The position numbers and the translations under genes were made by a program. Source: Bryopsis sp. KO-2023 (Eukaryota; Chlorophyta; Ulvophyceae; Bryopsidales; Bryopsidaceae). From it: a DNA stretch of 64,000 nt. This document shows positions 1 through 11,600 of the stretch, piece after piece. Position 1 is the stretch's first letter; each line of letters begins with the position of its first letter. The stretch is taken from the NCBI GenBank assembly GCA_030272585.1, contig BSYQ01000006.1, forward strand, positions 2,381,001-2,445,000. The letters run 5' to 3'. The notes under the pieces are model-generated. The model was given only the letters and a program-made list of their open reading frames with translations, made no database searches and was not told the origin of the DNA.

Positions 1-364
1 GCGTGTCTTTGGTGGCAAAAACAGCAACAAAGTGGGTTGAATTCTGTTGGAAAAATAGGGCAAAGACACACAGAATTCAAACAGAAAGTTGAAGGGAGGT
101 TTGCACACCTGTTTTTTAACCTGTTTTCTCGGAGCTTGCCACCGAGAAGCGAAGGATCGAAGCGGAGGCTGTCTCGAGAAAGAAACGTAGCTGTGAACAT
201 GCAGTATTGCCATCATGAATCTTGGTCTTCCTGGATCATACCATACACGATTTCTTTCAAAGTGTTTTGCAGCATTGAGCCAAACCACGCCCTGCACACA
301 CCATGCTTTGATTTGATTCTCGCCATGCTTTGCAACATCTGTCCTCATCTCTATTATTCCTCAG

Positions 365-1985
365 GATGTGGACAGCGCAGCCTCTAACATAGGTGCCAGC
401 GTGAACTTGTTCGGCTTCGACCTGCTGAGATCGCTGCAGCTCAACAAGGTGGGCGAGGTGAACTGGAAATCAAACGTCGTGGCCTCTCCCTTGAGCATCT
501 CTCTGGTGTTCTCTCTTTTGTACGACGGAGCGGTACCTGGGAGCAGAACCAAGAGCGAAATCGGCCGAAGTTTGTACTACGAGAGCGATGCTTGCCACGG
601 AGTTCTCTTGAGGGCGTCTGTGAACGAATTGACCTCGAAACCTGGATCCCAGAATGAACTTGCTGTAGCATCCAAGGTCGGTTGCAGATGAGCACACAGG
701 TCGTTTCTTTCTCAGATGGATTTTCACCAAGGCTGAAAATCCTCATATGATATGGGTTTGTACATTCTTTTACGCTCCCTTGTATTTTTCTATCGACGTG
801 ATTTTCGAAAAAGAGAAAATCAACGGAAAGTAGGAAAGAATCAGGGGCAAATTTCAGGGGAAAAAAAAAAAACATTTCGTTTGACTACTTCCTCTCCCCG
901 AAACGCTCCGTCTGGAAATACTGTTTTGGTGGTGTTTTTTGCCAGATCTTCATCGACAAGGATGTCGACACCAAGGCGGCCTTCAGCAACAGACAATCCA
1001 TCGAAACTGTGGATTTCTCCAACCGGGCCCAAACTGCACAGTCGATCAACAGCTTTGTCACTAAAGCCACAAACGGTGTCATCACCGAGATCGTGGAGGA
1101 GAGCTCCATCAACGAGTCTGACATCATGTCGATCGTCAATGCTCTGTATTTCAAGGGGCAATGGGAAAATAAATTCGATCCTGCTCTCACGAGGGAGGAT
1201 ACCTTCACCATGGGCACCGGAACGAAGAAAACAGTCCCTTTCATGCAACAGGATGGCGAGTTCTATTTTGCCAGGACTGCGTCTGGAGCGGTGAGATTTT
1301 CAGGGTGTTCACATCCAGAAAAGCCATGTTGTGAGGTGTCTCCTTTTCGTTGATGATCGATGTTGTGCAACTTTTTTTAGAACCTTGATTTTGTGTGTTT
1401 GGGGGATAATACAGTACTTGGAGATGCCATATATCGGAGGTCGTTACGTGATGAACCTGTTCAAGCCAACCACATCAGGGGACCTGGAGAATTTTTTGAA
1501 GACTCTGGATTTTAAAGAATGGAAAAAGGCTTTGGCCAGTGCGAGGAAGTCTGACGTCATGGTATGCTTCCTTTCATGTTTGTTGCTCTTTCTTCCCTTT
1601 TCCTTTTTTGCTTCTTGTGTTTGGGTGTGATTTTGGAGTGTCGGTGCAAAAGGTGCGTCTGCCAAAGTTTGAGATCGAAGCATCCTATGCTTTGCATGAA
1701 ATCTTCCCCAGCATGAAGCGTGGAATGAAGAGGATTTTCACCCCAGACGCTGAATTGGAACTGATCACCAGCAAGGGTGCTTTCGTGGGCTCCGCAATTC
1801 ACAAAGCCAAAATCATCGTGAACGAAGAGGGCACCGAGGCGGCGGCCGTTACCGAAACCAGAGTTCAACCCTTGTCGGCCCCCCCCTCCTTTATTGGCGA
1901 TGAGCCGTTTGTATATTTCATTACTGACACATACAACAGCAATGTTATTCTGTTCATGGGGACTGTGATGGACCCCACACAGTGA
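365..1985 (+). CDS. Serpin (serine protease inhibitor), 5' end not identified
   Basis: Four exons join in phase 0: 365-676, 946-1290, 1415-1561 and 1653-1985 (stop TGA 1983-1985), giving 378 codons, about a full serpin domain. Exon 1 opens after an acceptor at 363-364, so a short upstream exon with the start codon is missing or lies in 1-360, where no start stands out. Helix A reads VNLFGFDLLRSL. The middle contains the serpin block VNALYFKGQWENKFD and the strand LEMPYIGG. The reactive-loop hinge is EEGTEAAAVT, with the small residues expected of an inhibitory serpin. Counting from P17 Glu, the loop continues ETRVQPL/S, so P1-P1' is predicted as Leu-Ser with Pro at P2, suggesting a chymotrypsin-like target. 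Classical land-plant serpins often have Arg at P1. No signal peptide can be judged without the 5' exon. Family assignment is firm; target and location are inference. Confidence 0.93.
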
Positions 1986-2767
1986 GGTCAAAAGTTTTAA
2001 TGCGGGCTTTTAGGTGGGGGTGAACATCAAACTTTGCTTGGGTTGGCTTTTGTTTTGGGGGGGTTTGCTGTTGAGGTTTTTCAGATTTTGAGTGTTGGCG
2101 ATGGGGGTGTAATGTAGTTCAGATGGTTAGGGTTTGAATGAAAAGGCGAGCAACATGTCAGTAGCAATCGACATATACCCGGGTTTAGTAGTACCAAGTG
2201 GTGTAGCAAGAAAAGAGGCAAAAACAATTCGTGGCGACGTATGCATATTGAAACGATAAGCTGTGATGGGGTTGGATGGCAGGCGAAGGCAACCACAATC
2301 AGTATTTGTCGATGGAACGTGTGGTGGGGAAGGGGTTCTGAAATTTGTTTGGTAACTTGTTTGAGATTCTTGTCGGGGTTTTCACTGCCTTCCACTGAAT
2401 ATCGAAGCAGACAAGGTGATGTAGGGGATAATGATTGTTTTGTCAGGAGTTGGGGAAAAGCAATCCTGAAAAACGCATGCAATTCTTCAGCTGAAAAGAA
2501 TGAAGTGGTAATTGGGAAGTTAACATATCTGAACATCTGGAAAAATATATTTGAGCAAAAAAGTGAGTGGAGACAGGCTGTTGTCACCGACCTCAACAAG
2601 CAAACATATCCATACACGAAAACACTGTTGGAGAGGGGAATGTTACAGTATTAAGAATTACATAACGATACACAAACAACAAAGTTACCTGCCAAAACTA
2701 TGGGGGGAAAACAGACACCTGGTGGGGCTAAAACAACGGCAGTCCCCATCCTCCTAGCTGTACATAT
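1986..2767. other. Convergent intergenic spacer between serpin and SppA genes
   Basis: The serpin (+) and SppA (-) genes end tail to tail here. The spacer is AT-rich with small T and G runs and presumably holds both 3' UTRs. ORFs in it have no recognisable motif. I see no RNA gene or mobile element. Confidence 0.6.
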
Positions 2768-5700
2768 CTATTTGTTGATTCCTTCATGGGCACAGATGGC
2801 ATCCAAGCTCCACATGAGGAATCCAGATCCCCCTGTCAGTGGGTTCAACCCACCAAGAGCTTCAGACCCAGGTAATCCAACGGTAGATTGACTTGCACTT
2901 CCCCTAAGCATCCCCCATGGAGTAGCCCCAAGCAACATTGACACTATGGCTGCCGGCACTCCTCCAGGACCATATCCATCAGAATCGCTCAGAGCCTCCA
3001 TGAGTTGCGCTATGGGTTTCTTGGGAGGTGGAAAATCAACTACAGAAACTACGTCCGGGGACAAGCCAGCGCTCCCGATCGCCTCCTCCACCGCCACACT
3101 CATGCCACCCAACTTATCGACGAGCCCCAGCTCCAATCCTTCCAACCCTGACCAAACCCTCCCTTTCGCAACCTCGAACCCTCTTTCTTTGTCCATTTTT
3201 CTGGCTTCGCACACTTTCCCCACAAAATCCTCGTAAATACCGTCGATGAGTTTGTTTGCTATAGCCTCTTGATCTGAATCGACCCCGTTGAACGGCAACA
3301 AAATCTGCGCATTCTTTCCGATGGAAATGGTCTCAGCATTGACCCCGTTATCGTCCAGCAAGCCCTTCAAGTTGAATTTCCCCACGATCACCCCGATGCT
3401 CCCTGTAAGAGTCCCAGGGTGAGCTATGATCTTATCTGCACCAGTGGCAATGTAGTAACCCCCACTCGCAGCCACATTTCCCATACTCACAATCACCGGC
3501 CGCCCCGATTCTCTGACTTTCACTATTTCCCTTCGAATGGCGTCGGAGGCGACGGCAGAGCCACCCGGGGTGTCCAACCTTAGGACGACAGCCTTGATTT
3601 CTGGGGTTCGGCGAATCTCCTGTAAATCTTTGACTATTTTCCCTGCAGCGATGGATGGCGATTGAGAATTGCCCGAACCCCATCCGGTGACAATCGCTCC
3701 CACCCCCGTCACTATAGCAACTTTGGACTTTGATTTCTCCTTCACCAACCAGGACAAATCCACGTCAGATGATGAACAGCCAGGGGGAAAGGGACCCCAC
3801 AAAAGGAAGCTCGATTTCACAATGAAAACCCTCGATAATGAAACCAGGCCAGGTGAAATATGGAGCATGTAGTCACCTTTTTCTTAGACTTTTTGGCCTC
3901 CTTGTCGATGGACTTCTTGTACTCCTTCAAAGACACTCTTGGAAGGTTTCCCCCCTGCAGCTCATCGTAGACCTCATCCCGATACATCGTCTTATCGATC
4001 AGCTTCCCTTCCAGAACTTGCATGGCTGACATAGGAGATGCATCCATGACTGAGCGAACAGCGGACTCCGACACCTTTCTTAGCTCAGCAACTCCCCTAG
4101 ATAGGCATGTATCAAGACATATGTCACGCCCACCGCAATGCATCCACTTTCGCTGGCCTTTTTTTTTTTTTTTTAAGCACTTCCGAAATGTGTGAAAAAT
4201 TCAACAACTGAAGAGTTTCGTATCATTTTCTTGCCATTGATGTACACATGCTTTTCAGCAATGCCAACTGTTAGTTCATTGTTTCCCCACTCTTGTTTGT
4301 TTCTTACCCAATGACTTGGGAGCTGAAGCTTTTGAGCAGCTCTTCCAGGGATTGCTGGTGATGCTGAGAAAAAGTGCTTTCTGTGAACATGGCTGCCGCG
4401 TTTTTGTATTCTTCCCTGGTGAGAAACCATGGATGGATGTTGTACTTATCCAACAGAGATCGCATGAATGGCACCGTGACTGCAAACCCTGTGAAACAGG
4501 AGATCCCAGAGGGCTGCATCCCCACCTGAAAACACACACAAAAAAACAGAAAAGTTTTCAAACCCAGCCGAAAAAATGGAAAGGATTGAGGTCTCCAGAA
4601 CGAACTCCGATACAAAATACCTCCCTTGAGAAAGATGTTGGAAAGTGAGTAATGCCAAAACTCAAAACGTGCCAAGCATACCGTCACCACTAGCGGATGA
4701 AAGCAAAACGCAAATTCTATAGATGGTTCACGTAACCCTGGGTGTGGCGGTCGAATCAAAAAGACAAAAAACCACCTACTCATGGGTCATCTCCATCTCA
4801 GTTGTACCTTGTTGAAGGCTGACGCAAAATAACAGGGAAGCATCTTGTCCCATTCTTCGGCAAAATACACCGACTGCGCTTTTCCTTCCTTCCGTCGATT
4901 AAACTCGCTGACGGCATCCCTGATTTCTTGTACTTGGGCCATTCCCATCAATCCACCACTACCTGACATTCAACCCAAATTCACACCTTGACTCAAATTT
5001 TCCCAAATATGACAAGCCATTGTGAAACAACACACCGCTCGAGCATTTGCCCCAGTCAGCAACGATGCATCCGAGGGTTCAACACAAGACAAACCCACAC
5101 ACAGCTGCAGAAGTCGCAAGATTTCCACCCTGATTGCCTGGGGAATGGATAAAGCTGTAACTTTTTGTTTCTTTTGATCATGTACCGGTCGCCAAGAAAC
5201 CCTTGACCCTCACATCATTCCCGGCGGCTTGAATTCCATCCACGGCCTCCCTGACGTTGATCGACTTGATCGCTCCGCTTTGCAACATGTCGAGTGGGCC
5301 CTTCGGAGAGGCTTCCACGATCTTGAATCGATCCAAGTCCAACTCCAAGATGAACTCTTTCGGCAGCTTATTTTTCTTGATGCCCGGGACGACATCCAAG
5401 ACATCCTGAAAAAAAGTACCCTCTTTTGAATTCCTTTTTTTATTCTCTCTTTTATGGTTCGAACAAAAATTTTACCAAAAAAGTTGTAAATTCTTGAGGA
5501 ACAATTAATCAGTTTTGAACCGACAGACCTCTATAATAGTCCTGCTGAGTTGTAACGAGTACTAACAAAATAAATAAATAAAATCAGAGTTTCAGGGTTT
5601 CGACTGCTGCCGATCGATCGATGATTTAATTTGTCGACTTCTTTTGAGAAGAGAACACAAGAGTGCAATATTGTTGGCTTAATAGTCCACTTTTCTGCTG

Positions 5701-6130
5701 GAGCAAAACCAACCAAAGCAACCAGCATTTTTTTTATCAACCATCACGTGTGTCGCACCAAACCGCAAATGACGCAGCTCATGGATGGATTTCTACCAGC
5801 AATTCAAAGCGGATTTTTTTTCTTCTCAAAATTGATCGGTACAACTGACAAAACGCGAGAGGACGCACGGGGCGCCGATCGGGACATCAAATCTGCAAGG
5901 TCTCATCCATGGAGCGCCATGTGGTCGTTTTTCTTCGTAATTTATTTGACAAGGGGTCGCCAAGGATTTCGAGAACGATTTCGGAGGCTGGCGCGGAGAA
6001 GTCAATGACGATTTTCCACCTTCGAACGCTGGCTGAAGAGATATCCTAAGCACGCGCCAGACACGGTAACGACGCCGACCGCGGTGAAGCCACCCTTCAA
6101 GGTCCGATACACCTTCTGGCCAAACGACAT
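2768..6130 (-). CDS. SPPA: Signal peptide peptidase SppA / protease IV
   Basis: SppA is a membrane-bound serine protease using a Ser-Lys dyad; in plants it acts at the thylakoid. Exons on the minus strand: 6130-6020, 5405-5186, 4962-4808, 4525-4308, 4078-3877 and 3739-2768, all phase-consistent, about 625 residues, close to the 618 of E. coli SppA. The boundaries 4078, 3877 and 3739 were chosen by phase and family alignment and are least certain. The short first exon encodes MSFGQKVYRTLKGGFTAVGV followed by a hydrophobic stretch: a membrane anchor as in bacterial SppA. The N-terminal repeat has EEYKNAAAMF with the candidate general-base Lys near residue 203. The C-terminal repeat has MGNVAASGGYY with the nucleophile Ser near 394, and TGSIGVI follows. 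I see no obvious plastid transit peptide, unlike land-plant SppA; an upstream exon could supply one. Divergent neighbour: the RbcX-like gene. Confidence 0.9.
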
Positions 6131-6418
6131 CGCGAACAGCGGGCAGCTCCCTCAACACAATGCTCTTCCAACCCAACTACAACGGCGTTCGGAGGTCATC
6201 ATCCACGTAGCGATCAATTTTCGTCTGTGTCTGACTGGGATGTGTGGCAACCGCGTTGGAAAAAACATGATTGCCGACGGGGGGGTGTTGGGGTTGGGGA
6301 TTATGTCTCAGGTCCTTCGTGAATTGCTCCAATGCAGCAGAGAGGCCGAGTTTCGATAACGAACGGTTATGGTTTCCCCGGTTGGCGCTCCCGGATTCCC
6401 AACGGACGCGTTCGTGGC
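6131..6418. promoter_or_regulatory. Putative shared divergent promoter between SppA and RbcX-like genes
   Basis: About 290 bp separate the predicted SppA start (minus, 6130) from the predicted RbcX-like start (plus, 6419). The stretch is GC-richer than the introns beside it, and both genes must be transcribed outward from here if the start calls are right. No TATA box or named element was identified. Confidence 0.4.
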
Positions 6419-7533
6419 ATGAGGCCTCACACGCGTCTGGAAGCGAAGGTCGATCGGACGGCGTACCGGTGAGTGAACGCGCGCAGGAATTCACAAAGCT
6501 GTGTATAGGAAGCAGGGGTAGGCTTCACCCGTTTAAAAAACAGTCTTTAGGGTGTCGAGCAACTGTCGTCAGGGCGGAGATGAATCACCTGTTGAAGTCC
6601 CTCATAACCCGCCAGGCAGTGAAGACGTGCTTGAAATACCTCGAGGAAACCAACGGGCAGCTCCACTATTTCTTGCACTGCTACGTCGCCGCGAATCCCC
6701 TTCCGATCAGCGCGGACGTGTCTTCGGAAGACTGGCTGACGAAGCTCGCGGCGTCCCCTTGGACGACGATAACACATCCTGGTAGGACGTCGAACGTCAG
6801 CCCGGCTGCGCTTGCGGCGGCGGTCGAGGGAGAGCGCGAAGTGAGTCCAAGGTGCGACGCCCTTGACGTCTATACGTTTGGGTTGGTTCGCGGGTCCATG
6901 CGTGCGAAAGAAACCAACACCAGTGATGGCTGATCAAACAGCCTGTTTTTTTTGCTTCTCCTTATTTTTCTTCTCACTTTTGTAGAGGTTCTTTTTTTTG
7001 AACAGCATGTATGGTTGGAATGATGTGGAAAAAAATCGATCCTCTTAGGCAGGTCAATGTGCTTGTCTCAGGGATGTAGCTGAGAGAATCATGAAGCTCA
7101 GGCTGCACCTTGCCAAAGAAATGGCGGAGGATTTGGACGGCCTCCCTATGGACAATGATCTGGTGCTGCGAAGGTGTGTGCTCATGAAAGGAAAAATCCG
7201 ATTCTCTATTTTTTTCGATGCTCTGTGTTTCTAAAACTTTTTTCCAAATCTTTTTTTGAATGAAACATATTGGTTTCTGCCAAACTGCGACGTGTTAAAC
7301 TTGTTGATCCCTGCCACATCAAACCCAGTTGCAAAAAGAGAACAAGCTCTCCAACCAGGATTATTTTCCTGTTCACTCAACGTTTTTTCTTCTCTTCTTT
7401 TTGATGTTTATTTGTCATTCAGAGGAACTTCCCAAGTAATGAATCCTTTTCTTTTTGGGTGTGTTTCTCTGGAGTTGATTGTCGGACTTGTTGTTGCAGG
7501 GCACTGGAGATGACGATTGCAACCAACGAGTGA
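6419..7533 (+). CDS. RbcX-like Rubisco assembly chaperone
   Basis: RbcX is a small all-helical dimer that clamps the C-terminal peptide of the Rubisco large subunit during assembly. Exons 6419-6468, 6573-6840, 7085-7173 and 7500-7533 are phase-consistent and give about 146 residues. The conserved look is LITRQAVKTCLKYLEETN (helix 1-2, compare RbcX TYxAVRxVxxQLxxxN), a variable loop, then RIMKLRLHLAKEMAEDL, and a tail DNDLVLRRALEMT that resembles the RLMREYVLETS end of plant RbcX. These comparisons are from family knowledge, not a search. The start is uncertain: the frame through exon 2 is also open far upstream of 6573, so a longer N-terminus ending in TVVRA, like a transit-peptide cleavage site, is possible. 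A plastid location is expected but not proved. Confidence 0.65.
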
Positions 7534-8655
7534 CGGTCAAGATAGCCACGTTTTGATCAATTTTTTTTTTTACCCAAGAGATTGTACTGCTAGCCTAGCG
7601 ACGTTGGAGCCTGTAGTTGCGGGGCTCAATTTTTGTCTGTTTTGAGAAATTTTGATGTGTGATTTGCTGAAATCCTTGTAAAACAGTTTTGGCAGCAAAA
7701 AAATTATCAACTTCTGTTTCTATTTCTTTGGAACTAGAGGTTGAGCCCCCATCGACTCAGTCATTCCTTAAATCAAATCTGCTGGATTGGATTGGCTTTA
7801 CCCACCCAGCCAATACATCCGATGAGTCATCGTGACTGTAGTGCTGCAAGATATTTTTGTGGAGGATGTGGGGCTTCGTCAGCTTTACCTCAATATCTGC
7901 GCAGCTGCAGGACTGGGAAACCGATGTACCCGTCTAACTCCGACCCCCATCACTCCGACTCTGTATGTCAGACCAAAAAGAAAGGGGGGAGGTGTGACCG
8001 TTCACAGTGAAAAACTTCGGAATAACGTTCTGACAAAACAGAGCCACGTTGCGGTTCGCCACCCCCGCCATCAATCACGCAAGTGTCTGGATTCGTACGC
8101 CAGCGGTGCGAGCACCTGCTACAACAACCCTAGCGATGCAACGTGTTGGGTAGAAGGAAAGAGAAACATCGTTCGCGCGCACGCCATTTTCGACCCGGAA
8201 GTTGTGGTGCCTTTCGCAGCCAGCGACGATCGGAGTGAGGATAATTCTACGGAATGTAAATGTACGGTTCGCTCTCAGATTGGCTGTCAATTTGCTGGAA
8301 GTGTGGTTATCGCTGACGGAGTCGGGCATTCGGCTGCTGTTGTCCACCATTTTTGGACGAGCACTTAGGGAGTGCTGCCTGAGCGTTGGAGTCGGAAATC
8401 AGGGAATTTTTACCCTGCAGCCCGTTCCCGTTCGTTTCGTGGCTTCCGTCTCGCTAGAAATTGCTTTCGAAACCGGGGGAAAAAGGGGGGAAAAAACGAG
8501 CGCTCGAACGTGAAACAGGGGGGGTGAAAAAAAACAGAAAAACAAGACAGGAAAGGCACGTGAGCGTGGCGAGAGATTCGACGTCGTCGGTGGTGGCAGC
8601 CCCAGATACGTATACTTCCCCTTGGAGTCGTCGTGCGGTGGGAACATTGCTCAGA
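7534..8655. other. Spacer upstream of the EDR1-type kinase
   Basis: About 1.1 kb between the RbcX-like stop and the chosen kinase start. It probably holds the RbcX 3' UTR, then a more GC-rich promoter and 5' UTR (about 8000-8655). A 178-codon plus-strand frame at 7832-8368 has no recognisable domain and no supporting splice context, so I do not call it a gene. Confidence 0.5.
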
Positions 8656-11600
8656 ATGCGCGGTTGGTTTAAGTTTCGTAAGCGTCGGGACCAGGAGCGC
8701 AATACGGAGAGCGCTCAAGAGCCAGCCTTTTATGGCGCAACGGTGGACGACGACGAGGACATGACTTCGGCGGAAAAGTACGAGCTCGAAGTCGCGAAGG
8801 CCATCAGCAGGTTAACCGCTGGGAGTGGAAGCGAAAAAGCCCAAAACCGTAGCACTCAAGATGTATACTCAGCAAGCCTGGCGTCGAGCTCCGGAATCAA
8901 CACTGCAGAGGCGTTATCTTCGAACTACTATTTCATCGGAACGTAAGCAAACAGGGCAAACGGAAGCTTTTCCCCTCGAGTCGTGTGGGTTAGAGAATTT
9001 GGGTTTCGAACCGGGGGGCGTCTGCTTTTCGTGCTTACGTGAAAACACGAGCTTTGGAATTCATAGTCACACGCAGCACTAGTTGTGGGTTCGATTGAAA
9101 GATCTGTGCGACGGTGGGCGCCCGTGGCATTGGACGCCTACTGCCAGCTCTCGATGCAGACTTAGTCGTCTTCGAAAGGAAACGCATGGGTTATTTTCCA
9201 AGCTGTGCCTGTGAGATTCTTAATTCTTGTTTTTGCACCCCTGGTTGCCCTGGTTCTGTAGAGAAACAGAAAAGTGAGGGGAGGGGGGGGGGGGGGCTAG
9301 GGCTGAATTTATGAAATTGTTTTCTTGAGGCCTGTCTGCAGCAGGCAAATCTCTTTTGTATTAGGGGTTGTTCAAATTATATAAGGAAAAAAAAAACAGA
9401 CAGTTGGAAGTTGTTTGGAAGTGATTAGGAAGGCTTTGCTTTTTTAGGGGAGTTCCCCCCCCCCCCCCCCCCCTCCTTCCTTCCAACCCCTTAACCCAAA
9501 ATTAAACCAACAAAGAAAGTGCAAGAAAAGAAAGGAGGAAAATCTGGTTGTTAGTTTATGTATGTGGATACTTGTGGGGTGTTGAAGATCTGCAAGGAAA
9601 TATTTATCACCAATATGACTGGATGTTTTTCAATATTTTTTATTTTTCTTTGCTTGCCTTCTCAGCATTGACTACGAAGAGCACGTATGCGATGGTTTTT
9701 ACGATTGTTGGGGCGAATTCCCAGAGGCCATTCCCCCTGGGGCTTCTTCTTCAGCAAGTTTTCCCGTACTCAGGTCGCTGAAAAGATTGAAACTGGAAGA
9801 AGGAGACCTCAGAGAAGTGAGTCCATGTTTCAGATGTCATTACATAATTGCTTTTTGTGAACACTATTAGTTTACTTGTTTATTTACTTATATTCTTGTG
9901 AGTTTCAGCAGAAACAGAGGTTAAACAAACATGGGGGGTCGAAAGAACAGAGACATGCGCAGAATTGAAAAGGGGTTTTCTGAAAGATCGAGGATTTTGA
10001 AAGTATTTTGAGACTTTGGAGGGAAATGCTGCGTGCTTGGGTGGCTGGTTCTGGCCATAGCGACTTTGCGAAACTTTTCTTGTATTTTTCGAGTGCATGT
10101 TGAATGGGTTTTTTTATTTGGTCTAGGTGGTGCTCGTCCATCATTTCAAAGACGCCGTGTTGCCAAGCATTGAGGTGGCAGCCCACGAGGCTGTGACTAA
10201 GCTCATTGAAAGAGGGCCGGTGGCCTGTGTTCAGGTGCACTCATGCAAAAAGAGTTCACCCTGTTTTCTTTTTTTCTTCAAAATCTAAATGAACATAATG
10301 AATTAACGCAATTTTTTTAAAATAAATCATAAAATTGTTTAACCCTCGTGGAAAAAGTGGAAGAAAGGGGGTTTGGACAGAATTATGATTTTTTTCTTTG
10401 TTTCTTTTTCTTTCTTTCCTCCCCCAAACCTGAACTAGCTTTTTTTTATGTGCAGGCTCTTGCTCAAATCGTTTCTCACCAGATGGGTGGGGCGGTCTCG
10501 GACGAAAAAATGTTGATTCGCAGCTGGCAAAGATCCAGTCAGCGGTTGAAAAGGAAATACCGCTCAGCTGTGATACCTATCGGAAAGCTCAGGGTTGGGC
10601 TGTCGAGACACCGAGCCCTTTTGTACAAGGTACACAACCAACCCATTTTTAAAGTAGATCAGATACGATAGGGTCTTTTTTTCCAAGTCAGACCTGGGCC
10701 GACTGTGAAGTCCCCCCCCTAAATAAAAAGATTAAAATAAAATGAAAATGGTAGTGAAAATGATAATGAAAAATAGAAGTGGAATGGAGTTTATTTCAGG
10801 TGTGCCCACAGAACCTCTATTCAACCAGCATTTTTTTGTATTTCATGAGCCCCCACCCAATATTGGCCCTTTTGTAATATTCTCTTTCAGGTTCTGGCTG
10901 ATGCTTTGGACATTCGATGTCGTCTTGCTCGGGGCTTTCCCTATCGGAGGTCAAGCAGTCAGGCGGTCAATTTGGTAATTTTGAACGGCATCGAGGTCAT
11001 TGTAGATGTGGTCAATGAGCCCGGCCGGCTGTATCGAGCAGACGGCATCAGTGCAGAAGGGGATGGGACTTGGGAAATTTATGCGGAAGCCCCTGCAATG
11101 CCCAGCATTCCGTATTGGTCCCCTCGTAAGTTCAAATTGGCATGATTCATGAAATCAATCTCCCCACCATCAGGCAACCAGCTGCGGCTTTTTCCCACAA
11201 CATTTAGGAAAATAAGATCACCCCCTCCCGTATACCCCCCCCCCAAAAAAAAAATAAAAATGATAAACGGGGGAAATAGAGTGTAAGTGGGAAAGTACTG
11301 AGATGTCGTTGAGCAAATCGCATGTGGAGCTCAATACTGCAGTGCCTGTACATATACAATGATTTTTTCTCGGCCAGTGGGCTGATCCATGTGTGTTTGT
11401 TGAATTCTTTCCCTCCCTCCCTACGGCAGCCGTTCCATCCAAAAACAAAAAGCAGTACCGTGGTCAGGGCTCCGGGGCACCTCGGCCAACCCGACATGTA
11501 GAGCACGACTTTGACGATTTCCACACGCCTGAGAATACAGGAAAGGGGCTTTCTGCGGAAGACATGGTCAGGGCTTCCCGTCCCGCCATTTCTCCGGATC

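Noticed and set aside
7832..8368. 178-codon plus-strand frame upstream of the kinase
   Set aside because: No recognisable domain, lies in a likely promoter/5' UTR, and another frame on the opposite strand is equally open.
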